Shown: in pieces, positions 14,301-22,800 of the stretch
Numbering within the stretch: position 1 is the stretch's first letter
Layout of the letters: every line of letters starts with the position of its first letter
Source of the DNA: Oegoconia quadripuncta
Lineage: Eukaryota > Arthropoda > Insecta > Lepidoptera > Autostichidae
Assembly (NCBI GenBank): GCA_949316235.1
Contig: OX438742.1
Location: 37,516,853-37,580,852, forward strand
Direction of reading: 5' to 3'
Length of the DNA stretch: 64,000 nucleotides
The notes under the pieces: model-generated
Told to the model about the DNA's origin: nothing
Databases searched by the model: none
Seen by the model: only the letters and a program-made list of their open reading frames with translations
Made by a program: the position numbers and the translations under genes

Positions 14301-14741
14301 TGAGCTGGATATGGAGCTTACTTCTGGTAATTTCCAACAAGTACGTAATCGGATATAGGTAGGGAAGATTGACATTATATGGAATCAAAAAAGTATTGTG
14401 TTGAATAACATCGCAATACACAATGACGATATTTTTTCAAATACAATATTTCGAATAATTGAACCGGCAAACTACCTACCTACTCCTTTTTCGAAAATTG
14501 GTTAAAAAGTATAATCAATATACATTCTCTAGAATTTCATGTCGTGCTTACGTGTATACAATTCATATCGTAACTCGTTACATACAGAGATGGTGTCCTT
14601 GAAGAAGTTGACAGACTCGTTGCTGGAGAGGACTCCGCCGACGTTATAGTAAGTTGGGTTGGAGTAACGTCGACGGTCGACGTCGGCCGTCACCAGTTGA
14701 CACCACCACACCACAACTAGGACGGCGTGGTGACCCTGCAT
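5383..14741 (-). CDS. Nmdar1: Ionotropic glutamate receptor, NMDA subunit 1 (complete, 16 coding exons)
   Basis: Obligatory glycine-binding subunit of the NMDA-type glutamate-gated cation channel in neuronal membranes. Coding exons, 5' to 3': 14586-14741, 14046-14168, 13697-13968, 13050-13202, 12806-12979, 12454-12715, 12065-12166, 11725-11836, 11473-11640, 11259-11383, 9646-9880, 8833-8981, 8464-8625, 7730-7898, 6822-7075, 5383-5565. They total 2799 bp (932 aa plus stop), all introns are GT-AG and all phases close. A signal peptide starts [13 protein letters not shown]. The amino-terminal domain spans about 25-400, and ligand lobe S1 includes [18 protein letters not shown] with its conserved Arg. 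M1 and the pore loop lie in residues 550-627, with the channel Asn in [11 protein letters not shown]3 carries [10 protein letters not shown]2 has [12 protein letters not shown] with its conserved Asp. M4 is near 825-847, and the tail ends DVSHLVV. The start is the first ATG after an acceptor at 14747-14748. Length is slightly below the Drosophila protein, with a shorter tail. Confidence 0.97.
7370..7500 (+). repeat. LINE-like 3' tail (GAATTT-type ending)
   Basis: The stretch ends AAAATAAACGAATTTGAATTTGAA, a polyadenylation-like hexamer followed by a short tandem of GAATTT as seen at the 3' ends of many lepidopteran non-LTR elements. It lies in an Nmdar1 intron. No coding sequence remains. Confidence 0.35.
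9036..9152 (+). repeat. LINE 3' end with (TATTG)n tail
   Basis: GGAAGAGATCGCTCTTAGTG..AAG.CCGCCT followed by an AATAAAGAGTATTTG signal and a TATTG microsatellite tail. The same module is at 45395-45505, and a shorter related tail (GTGCAATAAAGAGTATTTG) is at 10298-10320. The arrangement is typical of a 5'-truncated non-LTR retrotransposon. It lies in an Nmdar1 intron. Confidence 0.6.
10936..11218 (+). mobile_element. SINE family A copy in an Nmdar1 intron
   Basis: It begins CCGCCTCCGTGGCTCAATG, a tRNA-like box A region. It continues through CTATCTTATCTCTGACAACC-type body sequence (here in reverse sense: GTTGTCAGAGATAAGATAG) and ends in GTGCATAAAAAAAAA. The box B segment is deleted in this copy. 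The poly-A end stops about 40 bp from the donor side of the Nmdar1 exon ending at 11259. Confidence 0.75.
11921..12050 (+). mobile_element. SINE family B fragment in an Nmdar1 intron
   Basis: It has a tRNA-like head GTTTGGTGTAGTGGTAAGAG (box A) and GGGGTCGAATCCCGTTAGAGGCA (degraded box B), followed by a shortened body ending ATGGCGCTGTGTGTATGTGCAAGGAT. Related copies occur elsewhere in the window. Confidence 0.65.
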
Positions 14742-15009
14742 CGCGACTGAAAAGAACGATGACACATCTTTACAAAATTATAGAAATTTAACAAGATAGA
14801 AGTGATCTCTGTACGCCGCCGCGCAGGCCTAACACACTCATGTGTAAAATCCCAGATATAATAATATAACGGCCAGCATGAAAGGTTATTCCAAAATTTG
14901 GGATCTGATTGAATGACGAAACACGATATGTTGTTTTTCGATTGAATAAAGATAGAAAAAGGATTCGAATCATTTCATGGTAATACAAAGAAACTACCGA
15001 GGAACATAC

Positions 15010-15036
15010 CGTCGTCGTCTGATGTGACTTAGTGTT
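15010..15036 (-). other. Possible 27-nt non-coding 5' exon of Nmdar1
   Basis: On the minus strand a TTTCAG acceptor precedes 15036 and a GTATGT donor follows 15010, bounding a 27-nt segment about 260 nt upstream of the coding exon. The coding exon itself begins at an acceptor (exon start 14746), only 5 nt before the ATG, so at least one upstream non-coding exon is required. This is the nearest candidate with both sites; other exons further upstream are equally possible. Confidence 0.3.
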
Positions 15037-15319
15037 CTGAAATAGTTCTCAATAAATTAATTAAAGCGAAACCTCCAGCCCGTAATTTCATTCACGACAA
15101 CTAAACCCTACCGTTTATAAATAAAATACAGAAATTATCCTACAATTTTTTACTTACGGTCCACTCCTATCATTTATCTACCCTTATTGTACAAACCATC
15201 CACGTGTGGATGCGTGAAATATAAATAGAGAGGAGGAGGCGGAGGCTGTGCAGTGAATTGTTCCTGAGGACTTAAGTAAAAGTACCTACCTATACATGAT
15301 AAAGAAATTCATTGTACCA
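15037..15319. other. Region upstream of Nmdar1 with a plus-strand TATA-like site
   Basis: No coding exon is seen. A CACGTG E-box (15201-15206) is followed by TATAAATA (15220-15227) and, about 30 bases downstream, by CAGTG. On the plus strand this resembles a core promoter pointing away from Nmdar1, but no downstream ORF is recognised. Confidence 0.3.
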
Positions 15320-15615
15320 CTGATCTTAAAATATACATACATACATAACGTCACGACCTTTATCCCAAATGGGGTGGTCAGAGATATCCCAAACAATAGT
15401 GTTTGGGTGATCCAAACATTAAGAGTTTCATGATTGAAACAATATCCATAGTTCACCTTATGAAATATACAGAAATAGCCGTTGAAACGTGCAAATTTAT
15501 AGACGTTTTTTTGTGGAAAGTCCCTTAGTCGCCTGTTATGCCACCCACGGAAAGAGACGGGTTAGTTCTATTTTATTTGAGTGCCGAAACCACACAGCAC
15601 AATAACTTACAAAAA
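15320..15615. repeat. Interspersed repeat family G, copy 1
   Basis: The block running ACATAACGTCACGACC..ATCCCAAATGGG...GTGTTTGGGTG.TCCAAAC...GGAAAGTCCCTTAGTC...CGGAAAGA.ACGGG recurs at 17815-18385, where it is split by a SINE. A small piece (GCCGTTGAAACGTGCAAATT) is also near 45272. It is unclassified, about 280 bp, with no ORF. Confidence 0.7.
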
Positions 15616-17390
15616 TATAAGTAATTATTTTTCGTCTGCACGAACAAATTTTATCATAATTCTCCTATAATTAATAACACCCGGTTATGCGAGTCAAATG
15701 TTAAAATTAAGGAAGTATACCTAAATATCAAAGGATTTAGTGCATCAGATCATGTTTTTTAATAGAATCGACGTGTTTTAAAATACAAAATAGTTTCACA
15801 AAAAGTACGAGCATTTATGATTAATAGGAAAAATACATCTTTAAACAATTACAACAGTAGATAATATTGATGTACGTAATATTGTTTATTGCGTTCAGGA
15901 AGTTTTAGTTATGTAAATACATGTGTTTAGGATGAGACAGAAAAATACCGAGACCATAATTTTTAAATGGAATTAATTGGTAATGAGTAGAGGACAATAA
16001 TAAACGGTTTATAGAACCCCTGCGGTTCAACTTTTAATTACAAATAAGGGTGTGTCCTTGCGCGAATCAGGGTGTTATACAGTATATTAGGCTTAGTACA
16101 CACTTCACTTTAAAATTAATGATTATATTAGGTCTTACCTATGATTTCTGTAGATTTCCCCGCATCCAATATACTGTTTTTATTACATAGCAACAAAATT
16201 TATCTGGGTTTACTAGAAGATGAAAGATGCTGACATGTATCGACAGATGGAGCTTCTCCGTTGTTGCCATGGAAACGCGCATGCGTATCAGCAGCGGATC
16301 AATCGTGAGTCGTGAGCTAATGTTAATTATTGCATTTTGTATAAATGGTAGGTACTCCTATATAGGGAAACATCTTTGGTAGGTACATAAACTTTTAGAT
16401 AGTTAAGTCGCGCTTCTATGTTTTTAGAAATACTTCGGGAGCAGAATAAAATTGTTATTCTGTGTAATACTGCAATCTATATTTTCGGTTTAAATATACA
16501 TTTTCACTTTTGCCTTTCATCGGACATTCTCAAAAGCCGGTTAAGTATAGTCTTCCTCACGCGCCGCGTTAGTCTAGTAAGCTAACGATTTTTCCTTCCT
16601 ATAAATAAATTTCCTAATTTTTTACACATGGATAAAGTACCTATCAGTGATTGAATAAAAACGTTTTAACAAATAGTTAACTTGCTTTAGGGTTAGTGTA
16701 GGTATTAGAAAACATAGAGTATACTATATATTTTAAGAAAATAATTGAATAATTTGTTAGAAAATTAATTTACGTGATCTTAGCATTTTATACAACGCAA
16801 TGAAATGGTAACTTTAATATCAGAGGTTTTATAACTATTTGTTATAGATAATTCAAATCAAATCAAATCATCTCCACAAAAAACAGTAACTTTAAAATTA
16901 TAGGAAGTTAAACAATAAAAATTACGTATTATTACTGGAATAACACCAATCTAAGATACTAGATAACGGATAAACAAGCATAAATATTTGCATGTATCAA
17001 TGCAAAATTAATGTATTGCCTTTTTGTACATTAAAGCGTTTACAAACAAACAAACAAACAAATATTTCGACATATTATATGAGGCTTATCAGTGGAAGGA
17101 AGCTGCATTTAGCTTTATTCGGGTGTTGTTTTACGTAAATCGGTTATGCCGTTTCGAATGTTCTTTGGCCTCCTTTTTATTTTCAATTTATTTTTACAAT
17201 TCAATCATCCAAAACTTTTGATCCAGTTTCGTTGGCAGCGAGTGTAGATGCACTTTCCCTCATTATGTAAGAAAGTACCAAATAGATATCCAAAAGAGGC
17301 CTCAGTTATTTGAAACTATTTTCAAAACAGGCTCCGTACGGCTATATATAACTAAATATTTCGGACACTTACACTAATCATCTAGTCCCA
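15616..17390. other. Intergenic AT-rich DNA
   Basis: No gene, RNA or repeat beyond short simple runs (for example CAAACAAACAAACAAA near 17043) is supported here. ORFs up to 65 codons are present but lack any recognisable motif or splice context. Confidence 0.4.
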
Positions 17391-17394
17391 AACT

Positions 17395-17625
17395 AAGCAA
17401 GCAAAGTACTATGGATACTTGACAACGGATAAACATACATAAATATTTCTATAAACTTCCATGGCTCGGGAATAAATGTATTCATCACACAAACATGTAT
17501 GCTTATATACAATAAAGTGTTAAATAAATAAATAAATAAACATTTACCCCTCGTGGGATTCGAAGCCGCAACCGTTGGTTTCGCTGACAGCGTCACTATC
17601 ACATCAATAGGTTGATATTATGACT
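17395..17625 (-). mobile_element. SINE family B copy (diverged)
   Basis: Reading on the minus strand, a degraded tRNA-like head (near 17545-17620, with GGGATTCGAAGCC in plus sense) is followed by the family body containing AACATGT, CCATGGCTCGG and AATAAA/ATAAAT runs. It is strongly diverged from the copy at 60724. Confidence 0.5.
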
Positions 17626-17814
17626 GAGTTTCTAAAAGGTTTTCGCGAAATTCTCTAAACTGTTTATTTTAGGACATCGACTTATTTCTCTTGAAATATT
17701 TTAGAATTTTGACATTGTAAAATTTCACACTTTCGTTGAGACCTACAAAATTCGAAGCTTTAAAACTTGTAGGTAGGTAAAGAAGCTCCGCTTTGGTGTT
17801 GCTTTACAACTTCG

Positions 17815-18385
17815 TATATACATAACGTCACGACCTTTATCCCAAATGGGTTGGTCAGAGATATCCCATAGATTAATATCTTTCTTTGCACATAGGTACA
17901 CACATGTAGATGTGTCGCGGTCGCGCGCGCGCAAGCCTAAATGCGTGGACGTAGGTCCACAGTAAGCATTTAGGCTTGCGTTATGGACACCAAATAGTTG
18001 ATAAACTACACAAATACCCTTTTTTTTGTATATAAATAAATTATATAAATGAAAAACATCCATAACTCGGGAGGGAACACATGTCTGTATTCATCATACA
18101 AACATATGCCCCTAGCGGGATTCGAATCCGCGACCTTTGGGTAAAGCAGTAAGAGTTTCCAACCATTACATCAAACAGGTCGTCAGTCGTCGTCAACATT
18201 AGTGTTTGGGTGTTCCAAACACCAAGACCTTAAACTGGATACAATATCCATGATTCACCTTACCAAATATACAGAAAAACAGACTTGACAGTGATAGTTT
18301 TTGGGGAAAGTCCCTTAGTCTCCTTTTACGACACTCACGGAAAGAAACGGGTAGCTTCTATTCTTTTCACGTGCCGACACAGCAA
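17815..18385. repeat. Interspersed repeat family G, copy 2, interrupted by a SINE
   Basis: The left part (17820-17870, ACATAACGTCACGACCTTTATCCC...GAGATATCCCA) and right part (18200-18385, TAGTGTTTGGGTGTTCC...GGAAAGTCCCTTAGTC) match consecutive segments of the copy at 15320-15615. The DNA between is the SINE at about 17873-18195. Confidence 0.75.
17873..18195 (-). mobile_element. SINE family B inserted into repeat G
   Basis: On the minus strand the tRNA-like head is at about 18110-18185 (plus-strand text CCCCTAGCGGGATTCGAATC, box B in reverse). It is followed by the family body with CATCCATAACTCGGG and a run of T/A near 18020. It interrupts repeat G cleanly, so it inserted later than repeat G. 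Confidence 0.75.
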
Positions 18386-18389
18386 TTTT

Positions 18390-19083
18390 ACAACTACACT
18401 TTTACAAAAAAAAAAAAACAATATTTCATCGTTCTCTATACTATGGATATGGATAAGAAAGCCAAAGCTCAAGACGCTCACTCATATCGTTCCTGAGATA
18501 AAAATGTGTGACAGATAGCACAGACAGACATAGAAGTGAGATTTAAAGTTGGAATAAATTTTGTAGCTATTTAATACGTATGAAACCCCAAAAGGAGAGC
18601 TAGATAATGATGATGTGGTTGTTAAGGTAATAGTTCAAATAATAAAAAGAATGATTTGTATAAAAAATAATAAATTCATTTCTTAACTTTGCAAATAACA
18701 GGAAACAAATTAAACTATAACTATTATATGTACTATAGGTATGTGAAAACGACAACAATAATAAAATATAACATGAAGAAATGTAATTAGAACACAAAAC
18801 ATTTAGGTACTTATTTACTAATGTAAGATTATAAAAAAAAAACAGTAATTATAATCGACCAAGCAAAAGGAACAACAAAAAGGTCTATCTACCAGGCATG
18901 TAAAGCATGGGCCCCTCTTACGCATTTACCTGTGGCCCAATCTAATTTTAACAAGTCCCGGGACACATCACCAGACAATAGAAGTTTTATTGTTATAACG
19001 TCGAGAGGCGGGTTGTGTCCCGGAACGTAAAAAGTTTCCAGTTTTAAAGTTAATTTCCGCAGACAATAACTTAGTTACAAAAG
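18390..19083. other. Intergenic AT-rich DNA
   Basis: No supported gene. There are homopolymer A runs near 18404 and 18830 and chance ORFs on both strands. Confidence 0.4.
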
Positions 19084-19269
19084 ATGCCAATTTCTTTTCT
19101 ACTATTATATATTATCTTCTTACACTATGGTGCTACGACTTTCATTTGTTTACGGGATTTGCGGCCCACCAATGACTTTGAGTTTGACATATCCAGCGAT
19201 AGGTTCAAGCGAAACACATCCTTAGAAGTAAATAAAATTAATTACAAAAACTTTTATGTTACAAAATAA
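19084..19269 (+). CDS. Possible small secreted peptide (61 aa), unsupported by homology
   Basis: The ORF begins MPISFLLLYIIFLHYGATTF, a good-looking signal peptide, and the mature part contains the multibasic site DRFKRN. The ATG context (AAAAGATGC) is acceptable. Against it, the region is AT-rich, codon use is not distinctive, no splice sites or family resemblance are seen, and a hydrophobic 61-codon ORF can arise by chance in AT-rich DNA. It lies 3' of, and convergent with, the alanine-rich gene. Confidence 0.2.
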   Translation: MPISFLLLYIIFLHYGATTFICLRDLRPTNDFEFDISSDRFKRNTSLEVNKINYKNFYVTK

Positions 19270-19461
19270 CCGATTAACCGTTGACATTGCACATATTACT
19301 CAAAAACGAACTCATCCGTTCCTTTTTTGTTCGTGTTAGAAATATGACGAGACGTTACCACGCGCTGCGGCAGCCGGCGGAGCTATCAAAAGTTTTGACG
19401 GGGTAATTAGCCGTATAGCATAGTCAATGGATAAGAAAAGCATTTTTTTTTTGTTCACTAA

Positions 19462-19611
19462 GGGCCGTATTAATAAATCGATTTTGAGATTGAGATCGCG
19501 TCTCAGTCTCAATACAATTTTTTATTTTTTATACTGCTTAAATATGCAACCGATCATCAAGCGTCAACTTAAGGTAATCTCAATCTTGAGAACGGTTTAT
19601 TAATGCGTGCC
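19462..19611. mobile_element. MITE-like element with ~35-bp imperfect terminal inverted repeats
   Basis: The left end GGCCGTATTAATAAATCG...TTGAGATTGAGAT (19462 on) matches the reverse complement of the right end ATCTCAATCTTGAGAACGG..TTATTAATGCGTGCC (to 19611), with some mismatches. It is about 150 bp long with no ORF. Its right arm supplies an AATAAA on the minus strand (19596-19601) that could serve the alanine-rich gene. Confidence 0.65.
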
Positions 19612-19871
19612 TGAGATCTACTGTTGAAATGTTAATGTTTTTTTCAGCTTTGCCGGGCTCTGACAGTACCGAATTAATATTCTGATTGGCCGGATCAATG
19701 TTATTTACGTGACCTTGGCAGAGACAATGAGAGTGTAATAAGCTGACAGCACTAGCTGATTCGAATTTTTGGGCAATCCTGATGTGTAGACAAATGCCCC
19801 TTGCCTATTATTAGGATGCTATGGACTACACCGATTGACGCGCGGCAAGAACTGTCTCATGTGACAGCAGT

Positions 19872-22800
19872 CTAAGACCAGGTCCAGGGATTGGAAGGCG
19901 TCCACCCGGAGGACGCTAGAGGCCAGCCCGGATGCCAAGGCTGGGGCCGTAGCGCTGCGGCCGCCGCCGTGGCAGCGTGCTGGGCCGCCCCGGCCGCTCC
20001 GGCCGCGCCAGAGCTCTGCAGTACTGATAACTTCACCGCTTCAATATCTGTGTAAAGGATGTTTTTATTTTTATTTTATAATATGCAAAATAATATTGTT
20101 TAAACGATAAAAATTTTTATATAATTATTTAGATAAGATGGTGGTAGCTAGCCAGGCGAACATTTAAAATGTCCTACTACCAAACAATCCGAGTACCATG
20201 TACCCCGCTGGGCATCAAACCCGCGACCTCCGGATGGTAAACCCTATGTTGTTTACATTGAGCCACGGAGGCGGTTATCGCCATCGCACCATTCACCGAA
20301 ATTATTCTAATAACTATGATTTTTTGCTACAAAAGAATTAGTTCTTGGCCTTGGCCTTACATATAAAAATGTTTGACTAAATCAAGACTGAGTTAGGTTT
20401 GAATGTGCACTACGAAGGCGATAGATAGGTAACATAATTACCAGCACTCTGCAACCTTGCCGCTTGGTTGTGGGCGGCGCGTTCTATTGCTTTAGCGGCG
20501 GCCGCTTCCCTGACCGCAGCAACCTTCTGCGCAGCCGCAGCACGCGCCTTGGCCGCCGCGAGCTGGGCTTGCGCGTGCACCGCTGCATGTGCTGCCTCAA
20601 GAGCATGCGCACGAGCATGGCGCGCTGCCTCCTCACTACATTAATAACAAAATTTTTCGTACTAAGTATTTCGGCTGATATGATGAATATGAAGTCCGTG
20701 GGTCCCAAACTAGTTGCAAACCTGTATCATAGAAATAATGCCATAAATCTACATGCTTAAAAATAAATACGATAATAATTAAACAATGATAGATTAGTTT
20801 AGAAGCTAGATTGTATATAAAATCTAATTTTAAGGTGTGGAGCATGAGTTAATTAACATCACGTACGTCCCCTAAGTTGAAATAGTCCTAATGACATTTG
20901 ATAAGGTATAGATATGGAACATCATTTCCATCGCCTACGCTTCCACCTTCGACCTCATCTTCACTTAACATCAGGTGTGATTGAGGTCAAGTACGAACCC
21001 GTCGTGCATAAAAAAAATCGCAGAATTGTGAGTACCTAATTAGCATCTCCCACTGTCTTTATTGAATAAATGTTTCCGCCAGTATTAAAGAACCTTACTC
21101 AAACCTGTTCTTGAAACCCCAACATTTGGGGAACTGGTTATCTTATCTTTGACAACAGGAACACAACAATGCTATTAAGAGTGCTGTTTGGCGGCAGTTT
21201 TAGATAAGATGGTGGTAGCTAGCCAGGCGGAGATTTAAAATGCTCTACCACCAACAAAACCGATTAATAAACATGTACCCCACTGGGGATCGAATCCGCG
21301 ACCGTTTACATTGAGCCACGGAGGCCGTTTTGCTCGCATGCGATCGCAAGAAAAAAGATTTGAGCTATAGTTTTGTATGAAGTGACATTGTCATAAATCT
21401 CTTTTCAGGAATAAATAGCTTTACGGGCCTCATGGTTCTTTGACCGTAATTTGTCTGTTGATAAATAGAAGGCAAACTCTTGACTGACTGACCTATAAAT
21501 TTTCGCATAGCCATGAACGCGTGGACCAATTATTATGAAAATTGGCAGGAGATATCCGCGGAATTTTTGAATTTCCACTGCGGTTATTTCCTCTTACTGT
21601 TGATAATAAGGAGATTTTATTTCATGGAACACTCCACCACTGGCATTGATATATATATTATTTTGCTTCAGCCTGCAAATTCGCTCTGATAGATTCAATA
21701 TCATTCGCTTTGCTTAAACAGACGAGTAATGTACAAACAAACAGACCTTCAATCTTGAAGTTAAATCTAGACTTAAACAACAGTAAACTGTTCAACAGAT
21801 CATCATACAGTTCAATAGATAGAGTAACTTAATTAAAATGCGGAGTAAAAAGAATACGGAATATGAAGTATACGTATTAGAAACGTTATGCCCCTAGCGG
21901 GATTCGGACCTACGGCCTCTAGATATATCTAGTCAGAGTCAATACGTCAACATACGCCAAGCAGATCGTCATATTCGTCATATCTATAGCGAAAGACCTA
22001 AGGCTCACACTAGGATATAATGGTGAAGGAAATCGTGTAGTCGAGTCGGCACCAAAACACTGATAGACAGGAGCTACTAGCATGACCAATTCCCAAAAAC
22101 GCACTGGTCCTGCATAGTCGATTACAGCTCATACCTTCTCCTATTGGGATGAGGCTTGTTTGTTATTATCATCATATCAGTCCGTCCATGTAGCATAGAC
22201 CTCTATCATAGATTTCTAGAGTGACCGGTTGAAAGCAGCATACAGCGACTTCCCGCGACCGTTGTCTGGTCGCCCTTCACGTCCCAAGCTGGGCTTACCG
22301 GTGCATGGTCTACTCTAGATGTCTTATTATACATGTGTATAAAATAATGACCTTTTCCTAGCCGCGTGTGCAGCGGCGGCTTCCTTTGCGCTGGCAATGG
22401 TCTGGTGCTCCAACGCTGCGTGCTTGGCAGCAGCGACGGTCTCTTGCGCTGCCATTACGGCCCGCGCCGCCGCCTTCGCTGCAGCCACCGCGCCCGCCAC
22501 ATCGGAACTTGAGTCTGGGTTATATGCCATAAAAATATTTGTATTCAAAGATCAGAAACCAGACTGCATATAAAAATGGAATTAAAAACTACTACTGATA
22601 AATACAAATCCGACAAGCCTTTCTATACTTGGAAGCAGACGGTATTTTGTATCTTGCGGTAAATACAAAATTATTTTACCATCCTAAACGCTGGGGATCA
22701 AGACGAGACCTTGTAGTACTTACAAGAGGTAATATAAATCTGGTAAAAATAAAAAAATCTTCAGTCTGAAAGAAGACACGGTAATTATATTTAGTTCCAT

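Noticed and set aside
20464..20760. Arg/Cys-rich ORFs on both strands over exon 4 of the Ala-rich gene
   Set aside because: They are out-of-frame readings of an Ala-codon-rich exon; only the frame giving AQLAAAKARAAAAQ joins in phase to the neighbouring exons.
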